Below are positions 10,404-21,483 of a DNA stretch of 64,000 nt, piece after piece. The position numbers were made by a program, and so were the translations under genes. The notes under the pieces are model-generated. The model saw only the letters and a list, made by a program, of their open reading frames with translations, had not been told where the DNA came from and did not search any database. Position 1 is the stretch's first letter, and the number at the start of each line of letters is the position of its first letter. This DNA comes from Biscogniauxia marginata (lineage: Eukaryota; Ascomycota; Sordariomycetes; Xylariales; Xylariaceae): positions 1 through 64,000 of the forward strand of contig MU404197.1 of assembly GCA_022695795.1 (NCBI GenBank), given 5' to 3'.

Positions 10404-12191
10404 TTAGCAAGTGAACCCTCCGTCCCTCATGACCCTAACATTGCCCCCGCCGGTGGAACCAGTGTTGCTGTTGGTATACGTGATCTGACCACTGCCCAGC
10501 GTGGTTGTGCTAAGGTCACTATTGGCATCGTCACGGTTCTTAGCCGCGTCGACGGCGGCGACCCTGCCCATGCGGCGCTCGAGCTGGACGGCGCGCTCGC
10601 GCTCGCTGCGCACGGCGGTGGCGGCGAGGTGGCCCCTAGGCAGGCCCCGGCGGCGGTCGCGGCGCGCGCGCGCCTCCTCGCGCAGCGCCTTCCAGCTCGT
10701 GGAGAAGAAGATGACGGCGTTCCAGACGCCCTGGAGCGGCAGCACGACCGAGCTGGCCAGGTTCAGCCCGAAGCTCGCGTTGTTCGTGTAGATGAGGTCG
10801 TGCACGCGGTTGATGCTGCTCGGCGTCCACGTCACCAGCACGCTGATGGCGAACACGAACGAGGTCCGCAGGTACGCCAGCTTCACCGGGTCCATGTGGC
10901 TGAACTTGCTGCACCAGTGGTCGAACCCGCCCCGGAAGTGCGGCCAGAGACCGCGGACCCGTGACCAGAGGCTCTCCCGCGGCACTGGGTCCGCTGTTAT
11001 GCGCGTAACCGTCGTTTGGTACGGGTTCGCCGAGCTTGTGGGTCTGGACGAGCTGCCGATAGTGGAGAGCTCTTCAATGGGGCCGTCGAACCAGTTCGCA
11101 CCGGCTGCCCCCTCCGGCGATTCTCTCTTCGCGTGCTCGGTCGTCGAGTTTACCGTGGTGACCTGCACGACTTCCCGGTTGACGGTTCCCATAACCGCCG
11201 CGTTTGTGAAGAGGTTCTGGTAACCAAGTCAGCTCGTTGGCTCGAGGCGAAGCGGGACATTGGATTCGATCGATATACACATACCTTCTCTCCCGAGTCG
11301 CGTGCGGTATTGCGGCGGTCCGGGTTGCTCAGTGACAGATTTCGAAGTCGGTTGCGCCGCTGGAAGACATGATATCCGACTGCAATGTATATACACGTAG
11401 AAAGGATGATGCAGACCCAGATGGGTAGGTAATACGTGTAGATACGAAGGTCGGACCAGTCTCCATCAATCCAACACCAGATCTAAGTGATCAGTTAGTC
11501 CCCGAATTTTAGGATGCAATATTGGCGAAAACGAGTTCTCGTTGTTAACTCACCGTCGCGTTCCCGTACACATTCTGCCCATCACGCCCTCGGACGACCA
11601 AGAGCCACAACGCAGGAATGAAGGGGATACCGTAGCAGACGCAGAAGTACGCCCACCAGTAGCGGAGGAAGCTCTTGGGGTTGGCGGAGAAAAAGAAGAC
11701 CATGTACACGTTGACAGCCATTGCAAAAGACCACCACGGATCTGATTGCATAAACCTATGGGGGGGGTTCGTGAGCTTTAAAAATATAAATAAAAATAAA
11801 AATAATGAAAATGGGTGACAGGCGGCTTCCCTCGCACTTACAGTTCGAACATGAAAGCTTGAGCCTGGCACACGTGGCTGGTAGAGCCTGCCAATACGCC
11901 CGAGTACCCTATCAAGCAGGCAATGCTGGCTCCCAGATTCGCGAACGAGGCGAAGACGATGAAGGTGTTGGGGACGGTGCGGAGGCGCTTGCAGATGGCA
12001 AACGCCAGGAAGATCAGCAGAACGCCCGTGACGGAGAGCGCCGCGCCGAATCTCTCGAAGATGATAATCAGGTTGAGCTGGTAGGCGCTCCAGGAGGGCG
12101 AGGAGGCGGTCTGGTCGTTAACGACGGCCGTGTCGATGTACGCAATCCCTGTACCGTCCGCCAGGTCGGCGGCGATGGTTTGGGATGCCAT
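10404..12191 (-). CDS. cAMP-receptor-like G-protein-coupled receptor
   Basis: This is a seven-helix plasma-membrane receptor of the fungal class that resembles Dictyostelium cAMP receptors, expected to signal through a heterotrimeric G protein. Exons are 12191–11842, 11755–11554, 11482–11285 and 11216–10404. They total 1563 nt (520 aa) and all junctions keep phase. TM1 and TM2 lie in exon 1 (about residues 45–110, including CKRLRTVPNTFIVFASFANL). Exons 2 and 3 hold the central helices, with WWSFAMAVNVYMVFF and YYLPIWVCIILS. Exon 4 carries a long cytoplasmic loop (ESPEGAAGANWFDG onward), then TM6 and TM7 (FVFAISVLVTWTPSSINRV, NLASSVVLPLQGVWNAVIFF) and a basic tail. The ATG at 12191 was chosen because the in-frame codon further upstream (12209) is TTG. 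The ligand is unknown; in this fungal class it has rarely been identified. Confidence 0.85.
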
Positions 12192-13583
12192 TTCCGGGGG
12201 CCGTGCCAAGTGGCAGGCGTCAAGATTTTCTTTTTGGATACCGGGAAAGGCTTCAAAAAATTAATTAATTTGTTCGAGTCGTGTTGTGAAAAATACTGGA
12301 CGAGGAAACAGTTGCAGGTGACTAACGGGCGTGTGTGCGAAGGTGAGAGGTGTTATTCCGTAGGTCGGTTGAGAGAGCCAATAGGCCCAGGTATTTGGTT
12401 TTCATCTATTGACCGACCATGCACCAATATGGCGGGGTTCTAAGGTATAAGCCGTGACAAGATTGCAAAAGTAGCCAATCTAGACTAACAGTCTATCTGG
12501 CCTTTTTTTTTTTTTGCTCTTGTTGTTCGGTTCCTCTGCTATAGTAACAACGCAGCCAGTTGGCCCAGAGTTGTGTTTGGCGGCGGACACTTCGCGTGTG
12601 GACCTCGGAGGGTGTAAGTCAGAGTATTAGTGGAGACATGTCGCCTGCTATAACAAAGTGCAGTTGAAAGATAGAAAGCGGTCGTAAGCGGAGAATTTAA
12701 TTCCCCCTGGGGAAGGGCTAGTAATACTTTAAGGTTGAAGAGGAGAGGAAGGGGGATCAATAGTATATTCGTAGGTGCCGAACTGAGGATGAAGAAAGAC
12801 GCGTCTTACGGTCGAATCTTCAGCACCAGGGCGGGAAAGAAGTAGGCGGATGATTAATAAATGCTACGCAACGTGGGAAGGGAAGTCAGATTTAGATTTA
12901 CGGGGGGAGGTCTTTCGTGCGGACTCGAGTCTCTTGAGATGATGAATCAAGTAAGCTCAAGAGACGCATGTAGCCGCATTGTCTGTCGCTTGCTAGTCGG
13001 ATATATATCATACATGGGCAACCCCACGTTTGCAAGGTCCGATCTGCGAGAGACGTCAGATGCAAAGGAAAACAAGACAATATAGTTACAGGTGAGGGAC
13101 GACGCTGAGGACGCGCTGCCATTAGTTGGAAGGGTGCATATGAGGTATGCGTTCATCTCCCATCGCCCCCCTGGCGCTGAATCAAAAGTAGACGGTGACG
13201 GGATCGGTTCATTTGCAACCTGCAATTCTATTTTACCGCTTCTCTTCCATTCATACCTATATCCTACTCAAATCCTACCGTTACACGGCACTAACGACGA
13301 CCCCCGAATGAGAGGAGAGCATCCGGCAGAAGATTTAAAGTGCAAACATCGAAATACGGGTAGCGCTATAGAGATCCCTCCAGAGCCCAATCAGGCACCA
13401 AGTATATTCCGCTCTCGACAGCCAACTCCCGAATAGCTGATCTCTTAGTAACAGAGTAGATTCATGACAGATCCAGTGCTTCTGGCTCTCCCATGCATTG
13501 TTTCCGATACTGCACGTGAACGCGGACGGACAAGGGTAAGCATAGCGTAGCCTAGAAAGAGAAAGGGGGAAAGGAGCAGTAGA

Positions 13584-13606
13584 CTCGGTAAGGGATCCTT
13601 ACCGAG
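13584..13606. repeat. Perfect hairpin: 10-bp arms, 3-nt loop
   Basis: CTCGGTAAGG (13584–13593) and its exact reverse complement CCTTACCGAG (13597–13606) flank GAT. A perfect 10-bp palindrome with such a tight loop is unlikely by chance at any one site. It could be a cruciform-forming or protein-binding site; no gene sits next to it. Confidence 0.8.
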
Positions 13607-14799
13607 CGACAGGGGGATTTTTACAAGTTAAATCTACGAACCTACGCGCCCTAACCTCCACCTTACCAAGAGAATCCTCAGCTGTACGTCAGGCTTACGG
13701 GGCGAGGGGGGAAGCACACTTGGTGGTGTGCAGTTAATTGCATGGGGTGCACGCGAGTGCTGACCAAGTATCGCCCATCGCCCAACTTCTACTGGGGCTA
13801 GAATCCAATGTGCCACGTCCAATATTTTAGTATATTGATCGTTGCAGGGAAGATTGACAGAGGCGCGATCGAGTATAAAAGAGGGGGGTATCTTGGCTTT
13901 TCTTTTTCTTTTTGTTTGCCTTTTCCTTGCGTTCTGGGGAGGTGTCCTGCTTTCGCACGTGGACTTGCGGACTGTGCCAAGGATGAGAGGTTTTGATGTA
14001 AATGGGGTAAACAGAATTGGGACATACGAAACGAAAACTTCCGATTTTTTGTTTGCTGGGTACCGCTGTTAGTTCTGATTCTAGTCTTTTTCTTCTTTCC
14101 ATTAAATCTACTCCAAGTTGAGATTTTACATCCCAATCACGGCTTGGTCTTTCGCCATGTAGCAGTATCTCTTCAAACGAGTGTATGGGTGTAGGGAAGG
14201 TTGCAAGAGAAAGGGGGTTGAGGCGAGTGAATGAACGAATCTCTTGACGGGAAATGTCCGGCTGACCACAAACCGATCATCACCAGCCACCTGATAGCAG
14301 TCAACCGCCATAGATAGTATCACTCCGAGGAATCGAACCCTGGGCCGTGGCAGATTAACGAACAATGGACAAGGGCCCTAGAAGCTGACTATCAGCTGGA
14401 TGCTTACAGCTCGTAACACGCCGTCATGGCTACACAACATGGCGCACTCTGCAACTCGCTCTGCCTTAATGCAGCATTTACCCAATCGTCTTACCGAACA
14501 TATATTTTCAACGAATGCACCAAGGCTTTGTACGGCCGACTCGAGGCTCCGAGTGCCAACCAGAACGAGTTTTGTTGACCGCAAAGGCTTTGCCTCGGCC
14601 GCCCGTCTCTGACTTGTCCGTCCGGCTAGTGGGTGGTTACCTACTTCAATCGCTATGGACTATTGCAGTTGACGAGAAGCAAGGTCCAAGGGAAAATGAG
14701 AATTATCGAACATCTTTCCCGTCGGACCGATTGTTTCGTAGTCATTTCAATCAACTCCATACGTCCAGGTCACGTCGATTCGTTCGCAGAGACATTGAG

Positions 14800-14825
14800 T
14801 ACCTAGGTAGGTAGGTATGTACCTA
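14800..14825. repeat. TACCTAGGTAGGTA-type dispersed motif (one of many copies)
   Basis: This is a quasi-palindromic run built from TACCTA/TAGGTA units. Similar runs occur at 23821–23835, 24038–24060, 25398–25414, 25797–25821, 32540–32590, 39261–39280, 39691–39707, 42171–42186 and 55147–55158, always in spacers. Such runs are common in several Sordariomycete genomes; function is unknown. Confidence 0.75.
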
Positions 14826-15678
14826 TTTAAAGATTTATCAGTACAGTCCTACGGCGGGTATGCGGGGATACAAGGGCCGGTGGGTGTGGCTAACGGACAG
14901 TATTATAAAGGCAGCTCTGTTTGGGTTGTCTAAAAAGGGTCAGCTAAGGTAATAGCTTAGTTAAGGGGAGTCAGAGCGGGGACGGGGGCTGATGGTGGGC
15001 GATGGTGACCCGCCCTGGAACTCTGGGGAAATCTGGCTAGCGCCCAGACATTACCGTTTGTGGTGGATGGCACCAGAACCTCAGCGATGTGATTGGTTGG
15101 CTCTGTTTTCAATATGACCCCTGCTATTCCTTACCTTAGGTACTTTTATTCCCCACTGCCAGCGACAGCGGTCGCCCATGTTGAGTACCGAGGCAGGTAG
15201 TCTTTTTTCTATGTATGCAACATCTAAGAGTACCCGAGGCTGGAAACTCCAAACGGGAAAAGAAAACCCAAGTGACTTACAACTTACATCAAAGTTGTTC
15301 AGCGCAATTTCGCTCGCAACCGATACTACATTGGGCTACAACGATAGGAAAAAGAACCCTTGACCCATGGCATCGGGAGCTTGAGCCCAGTTCTCACGGA
15401 AGACAAACACCAAGGTTGTGTACGATGACCAATCCGGAAGGAAACTCAGGTTACTCTGATCCAGGACAATTTTATGGTTGTATCTCTAAGGAGCCAGCCG
15501 CGAAGCAGCTTCTCGGGGACCAATTCCATCAGCGTAGGTAATCAGTCGTACACGGCTGGCCCCCGAGACCCGAAGCGTCCGTACGCATGTAACGTGTATT
15601 CGCGGCAGCGTCGATGTTAGATGCCCAGTTCCCTGCGGTGCAACGTATGTAAGACCTTTTTTTAGTGTTGTCCTTCAA

Positions 15679-15777
15679 ATGTAGCAAGTTGGACCTAAAA
15701 GCGACGGGAGCTGTGTCGATTACGCGAAATGTACCTCATACAAACGAAGTATTAGTATCGTCTGCAACTTGCTACAT
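15679..15777. repeat. 99-bp element with perfect 13-bp terminal inverted repeats
   Basis: ATGTAGCAAGTTG at 15679–15691 is matched exactly in reverse complement at 15765–15777, around a 73-nt interior. No open frame lies inside. The geometry fits a miniature inverted-repeat element or a long-loop RNA stem. I see no clear target-site duplication beyond the arms. Confidence 0.6.
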
Positions 15778-17393
15778 AGATTATAATTGAAAGCTAGATA
15801 CCTACCTCGTAGTTATATTTACACATGTACACATGCAGTGTATGTTGTGGGGCTAGCCGATGCACTGGTTCACAATATGGAGAAGTCTCGCTGACGTGCA
15901 GCAGCAACATCAATCCAACCCACACAGGACTTATTAAATCCTCGGTGTGTGTTTTAACCCATTTCTCAATCAACAGAGCCCTCTGCTGATTCTAGAAACA
16001 AGATTTTCACTATCCCTTTGAAGGCGATACCCAGTCGCTACCTCCCTAGTACGAGCTCCAGACGTGCCAAGGGTTATCTCGATTCCCCCTTACAGGAGAG
16101 CTTCATAACAAGTCCTAGCCCAACCAACCCCAAACCTATACACTATGTAAGTGTGGAACTAACTAGGTAACTAACTACACTACCTACATCCTCTCCTCTA
16201 ACCTAGGCTGGTCCGTGCAAACATGCATTTTAGTGCGGAACCCTTAATTCGTGGAAGATTCGCCTTGTCACGACGTCTAGCCGGGTGTATGAACCAAGTA
16301 GCATATTCGCTTCTGCCTGGTCCTGTTGACAGGGTGTCTGATGATGTGGTTTATTGAAGGCACTGCTGTACCCCGTGGTGCTGCCTACTCTTGTCCCACT
16401 TCTTTGACCAGTTCGAATGCTCTGCTTCTTGAGACTGTCCTGCCAGCAAGTTATTAGTTCAAGCCCTCGAATTGTTGCTGTTCAACTATATTACTGTAAG
16501 AGTAACTGATGTCCCCGGTTAGGCCAATCCATTGTTCTTATTCAAGATTTTCTTTATCTCATTCTTGCTTCCAATCTCTTAACTCAGGTTGTTCTAATAA
16601 AGCACTAATCACTGCTGCAGGATAGATAGCCTACACGGCCTCGGGGCGTGTATCGCGAGCATCTCGATCCTCCCGATTGATAATGTCCTGGGCAAATATT
16701 GGTGTTGCTGGCGCCTGCTGCGGCTGACTCTTGTTATGGCCACGCTGAACAGGTAACATTTTGCCCTTTGATCTCTGAGCAGGAATTTACTCCGCCACTG
16801 GCAAGTCGATTGTAAAAGATATAATTATCATTGCGATAATGATCGAAATTTCGTCGGAGTTGGCTTTGCTCATAAAAATTCGTGTGGCGACCTTGAAGCT
16901 CGATCTTCGTAGCCGTCCCGGATCTTGCACTCAGCCGGGTTCGTAAGAGAAGTAAGGAAGTCAACAGTTGAAGTATCCAAACGGCGGGTGCTATTATCCC
17001 AAGACTGTAACTGAGCATCACTGATGCGCGCCTTCGTGATGCTCGTCCTCGTCTCGCTTCTACTGACGCCTTGGATCAAGGCGTTCCCCATCTTGGTGTC
17101 GAAAGCACTCAATAGACCGAATAAAACCACAACGTCTCGACCCATTTCTTGCGATGCAGCATTGCTATCCGTGCTGGTTTCCCGTATCGACGCCGTGAAT
17201 ATAAGACTCTAGCTGAGACTAAGCTCGAGAAAATGCGCGTCTAGCTCAGCGAAGTAGATGGTATCTTTCTTGACCTAACAACTATAGCCTATGTACGTAG
17301 GTACGATGAGGAGGTACCGTATTGAACCAGGAATACTCAATGATTACCTCCGGCAAAATCTTTAGCGGTGATCCCTACACCCTTGACAGCCGC

Positions 17394-17870
17394 CTAGAAT
17401 TTCACGCGCCAGGTGCCCCCTTTGCGTCTGGGGACGATCTCCACCTGCACCTCACCTTTGGGCGTCGGCATCGATAACGTCATGGGGAGATTATTCCGCG
17501 GCTCCGTCCACTTGCCGGCTTTGGCTACGGGCCTTAAATCAAAGCGAAGTAGCAGCAAAGCCGCAAACTACATGATATTCGTGCTAACAAAGTGACACCT
17601 TGGGTAGGATGCCGTCCCGCCGCCGAAGGAGCGGAACGCGGCAGGGTTTGTACGTATCACGTAGGAATCGGTGGTGGTTGAAGTCACCTATCGTCGGACC
17701 CCATACTGACGCATCCGTGTGCTGGGCCGGAATGACGGTCATGATGGCGGCGCCCTTCTTCAGGAGATATTTATGATAATAAACTCCATCACCACCCTAG
17801 CAGCGATGCAAATGTACGCATAGCGTAAGGTATCCTGCCATGTCGGGAGCAGAACAGAGCATAAATCTAA
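17394..17870 (-). pseudogene. C-terminal relic of a second P450 (CYP7/CYP8-like fungal type)
   Basis: Only the C-terminal quarter of a P450 survives. In order on the minus strand it shows LPTWQDTLR (ExxR region, with E now D, about 17850), KYLLKKGAAIM, QHTDASVWG and FNHHRF. The heme loop and a C-terminal tail ending at TAG 17394–17396 follow. Before the heme loop the frame shifts. In the correct frame the loop reads FRSFGGGTASYPRCHF: the invariant heme-ligand Cys is now Tyr (TAC at 17604–17606) and the following Gly is lost. A TAG at 17568–17570 also interrupts VSTNIM/FAALLLL. No N-terminal half is found upstream. The gene is unrelated to the P450 at 474–2291, whose heme-loop style differs. 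Confidence 0.85.
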
Positions 17871-18445
17871 TGGGATACGGAAGGGAGAAGTTGTCGGCAG
17901 TGAAGAACCACGACGATGCTCTGGAGAGGATGGATCTTAGGCTAGCATGAGAGTAAGAGCTTTCTCGTCCGATTAACTCTCATACAGGCAGATCATGTTT
18001 GCCTAATCACCTTTTTACTGGTGCTGTGGGAAACACCATCCCTTGCGCCATACTTCTACCGTCTACAATTTCGAGGATGCCAACCTCCCTAAATGCAATT
18101 TTAATAAGTAAAAGAACATCAAAGTTATTTTAAAAATGAAGTTATTTTATGTTATACTAAATATACCTTTTAAATACACCTTAAGTAAGTCACAGTTAAG
18201 TACCTTATTATACATTTATACATAGTTATACTATGCTTTCAACATATATTACCGTGCAACTAGGCGTTCCGGGAAATTCGGGGATTAGTTGAGTCCAGGA
18301 AATGGACTCTTAACCCTCTCTTGTTCGGCTCCGCTGAAGATGGCAATGATGGCGATGGGTTTATATATTTGGAACCGGAACAAAGCTGCCCTCCAACAGC
18401 CTCCTATTGGCATCGGTAGGAGGATTCCTGACTCGAATAAACGAG
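17871..18445. other. Spacer with AT-rich core
   Basis: There is no gene. The stretch 18090–18250 is strongly AT-rich, as often seen where duplicated DNA has been mutated from C to T. The right end is the 3' flank of the kinase gene. Confidence 0.5.
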
Positions 18446-20274
18446 TTAGACTACGAGGCCGGCAGTCAACACCCCGTCTCCTGTCTTATTCTTGGGGTTC
18501 TTTTTACTATCTGCGTTGAATATCAACTCTCTCACTGCCTTTCGTACCGCTCTGTCGCTCTCGAGGTGTTCGTTTGGCGCGTATTCCTCGGCGCTTCTCC
18601 TGGCGCCCGCCTCGGCCGTAGATAGCATCTCCGCCAGGCTGGGCCTGTCCTTAGGACTGATCGCCAGGCACCTAGCTAGGAAGTCCCGTAGTAGAGGATC
18701 GAGGGTAGGATAGGAATCGCCGTTCCCGTAGGGTGCGGGCACAATTTCTTTCGCTCCCGTCGCGATGCCATTATAATTCGCCGGGTTGAAGTTGCTGAAG
18801 GTCCGTGGGCCGTGTATTATGAATGCTACTATTGTCTGGTGGTATTATGGCTATTAGTAAATGATTTTGCAAATATGATAAGACAGCGTGCAGTGAGGAA
18901 CGAGCAGGCTGAAGGAAGATGACGAGGACTTCAGTGCACAACATCAGGCAGCCCACCCTAGAAGCATTCAAAAGATTGCTATAAGCGGTCTTGCTGACCT
19001 TCGTAGCTTGTCCGAAGTCGATTAACTTTAGAGCCGGGGTAAAGGTGTGTTCACGGAATTCGCTGCTGATGTCACTGATCATGACTGATTATCACGGCGC
19101 TCCTATTAGCTTCCACTGGAAGAAACAAAGAAAAGGAATATGTATTCAAAACAGACCACGTACTATTACGCAGGTGCAAATCCCCATGTTGCAAGTTCTC
19201 AGGCTTCCGCCCTTTAGGAATCGTCTCTAATTTATTAGCAGTCTTGTCATCGCCATCTGGAGGGTACGCCAGCGCAACACAACCCCTGACCACTGTAATC
19301 ATATCAATAATATCAGTAGACTAGACTTTAGAGATGAATCATTACGTATCACCGGGGCATCAAATGTGTCAGGGACTTACGACACAGGAAGAAAGCCCAC
19401 AATATGCGATTAGGCAGGATGATATTCTGATCCTGCACCCTCTTGAGCAGAAGGGCCAGATCGTGATGTTCCAGGTATTCCATAACTAGCACCGGGCCTG
19501 TCAGGCCAGCGAGAAAGTCACCCGAGGAGCTGTCATCCTCAGCGCCAGCCTCGGAAGAGCCGGAACCCGTAATAAGTTGTGTAACCGAGCGCACCAAGCC
19601 CCCAAGACTCTTGCGACTCCCTGCTGAATTGCCGTCGTCGTCGTCATTGTTACTGCCGTTGTACGAGGCGACGTACCGCACGATGTGCTCCGCGCCCCGT
19701 AATCGCTGTCAAACATCAAACGACAGCGGTTAGTAAATCGGCTAGCAACGATAGGCTCGGTTTCTGGCCATGATGCTTCTCTCTGAATACATGGGAGAAG
19801 AATATGAAGAAGCATAGGGGGAAAAACACGGTTCAGCGTACGTGTTCTCAACCCGATTCGATTCGAAGAATAGACACCAGGAAAATGGAGAAAGTAAATC
19901 AAAGCATCAAGAAGGAATACGGGGATAATAGTACATACCCTGAGAATCCTAATCTCCCTCCTCAGGTCCGCCTCTTCGCGCCCTCCAAGCGCCCTCTTGA
20001 CGGCGAGGCGCCGCGGCGGGCGTCCGGGCTGGTGCTCGACGATGCGGCAGGCGATGCCGAACCCCCCCTGGCCGAGGACCTTCTCGAACCTGAACCAGTC
20101 TTTTTTATAACCACTCCAGTCGTTGCCGCCGTCGCCGTAGTCATTAGGGCTGTTGTTTTTGCTGTTGAAGTAGTTCCGCGTCTCCTGGACGATAGCGGCA
20201 GCTGAGGCGTCGAGCGTGTTGATGCCGGAGATGTCGGACTCGGCGCCGTTGCCGTTGCTTTCGTCAATGGCCAT
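18446..20274 (-). CDS. Protein-kinase-like protein with HGD catalytic loop
   Basis: Five exons (20274–19939, 19705–19381, 19292–19164, 19084–18957, 18835–18446) total 1308 nt and give 435 aa in one frame. Kinase landmarks are the glycine loop GQGGFG (residues 69–74), AVK (Lys93), a helix-C Glu in REIRIL (about 107), catalytic loop HGDLHLRN (256–263) and DFG (286–288). The C-terminal lobe has LLRDFLARCLAISPKDRPSLAEML. The loop has HGD in place of the usual HRD. Between DFG and the C-terminal helices I see no APE motif and none of the usual DxWSxG segment, so the activation region is short or atypical. A glycine/serine/aspartate-rich insert (about 128–172) splits the N-lobe. The key Lys, Asp and Asn remain, so activity is possible. 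The substrate is unknown. The exon 4/5 junction is the least certain. Confidence 0.75.
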
Positions 20275-21483
20275 GGTTGGCGCGTTGTATTGGGTATTCT
20301 TGGAATTCAGTCTTTTTTTTTTTCCTTCCCTATTTTCTCTCCTCTTCTTCTATTCCAGGATGTTGAAGGTAGAAATGCGGATTCCATAAACGGGTTATTC
20401 CTGAATCCACGTCACTCGCATTCGTTTATGATTATTTTACTAACTTAATGGATTTCCTTTTTAGTCTGGAATATAATAAACTATTGTAACATGGCCTATT
20501 TACAAAGCGAGACTAGGTAGGTTCTCAGAGACCCCGTTTTCGGTAGGGCCACAAAGGGGATTCACAGACTTTCGAGCCTTTGATATCAAGGACCTCGAAG
20601 CTGGCGCAATGAGCGATTTAGAAAAAAAAGGTTTTATAGATCTTAAAATAGCAGGTAATTGTTGCCTGTATAGAGAGTTGTCTTAGTTTCCATGTGGCAA
20701 TTCACTGCCTCCAAAAATCTACCTGATCACCCAACTATCCCAACTATCAGATACTTCACGGTACCTAACTAGACATTGGCTGGGTAATTACTTTGCAGGA
20801 AAACATTATTGAACAAAACATTATGCCAATGCAAAAAAATCCAATAATTTACATTGACTTATCTGCTTACGCGTGCTTGTGTGGCACATGGTAATGAACT
20901 GAAAGGATTGTATAAGAATCCCGAGCATCAGACGACCACAATACGAGTTATCCAAGTATAAGCTTAAGCGAATCTAGGTAGCCACAATATCAGTTCTAGT
21001 CGAATGATGACTGCTAAAGTACTGTACTAAACCGCGCCGTCGTCCATTCCTAAGTTGCGGCTTTTAACCGTCAAGGTAGCCTTTATAGATCTCAGTTTCA
21101 TAAGAAGTAGAGAAGGTGTTACTAGTCAGGTTGATATCACGATAGTAATTTCATGACCGGCCCCGAACGAAGCATGTAAGCGATTGCGCCTCGATATATT
21201 CCCATTTATAGAAGCCTAAGGCCCGATGAAATTACGTAAGTATATATATACGACAGTGCCCTTTGGTACCGACAGTCCGGCCTTCCTCTCCGTAAGTGAC
21301 CCGGCCTGTTGTAGGCGACAGTATATCATCCCCGTCCGGTGGCTGTCTCTTTTCACAGCCCCATATCTATGAGAGCAAAGTAAGAACCTTTCGGCGTTGA
21401 TATCCAGCAATTGCAAATGGCAAAACAAAGATAACACCCCAAAGCTCCCTATTACGCCTCAAATCGAAATCCCGGTTCTCCCA
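20275..21483. other. Gene-poor spacer
   Basis: This is the upstream region of the kinase gene (with a CT-rich run near 20310) and the 3' flank of the transporter at 21484. I see no gene in it. Confidence 0.5.

Larger units (their letters stand above)
12192..17393. other. 5.2 kb gene-free stretch
   Basis: I see no convincing protein gene across 5.2 kb. It holds the GPCR upstream region (with a poly-T run near 12500), two perfect inverted repeats (13584–13606 and 15679–15777), a tRNA-like but degenerate patch near 14320–14400, and TACCTAGGTAGGTA sequence near 14800. Open frames near 13.8–14.1 and 16.7–17.2 kb resemble no family I know. Confidence 0.5.

Noticed and set aside
10299..11372. Long plus-strand frames opposite the GPCR gene
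   Set aside because: They are antisense shadows of G/C-rich coding exons. The minus-strand frame has the membrane helices and correct intron phases.
14320..14400. tRNA-like patch on the minus strand (contains a GGTTCGATTCC T-arm-like sequence and TAATCTG nearby)
   Set aside because: The T-stem has a mismatch, no acceptor stem can be paired and the anticodon arm does not fold well. It may be a degenerate tRNA remnant, but I cannot support a gene.
16734..17145. Overlapping 91–95-codon open frames on the minus strand
   Set aside because: There is no recognisable domain, no splice-supported extension and no continuity with the P450 relic above it.
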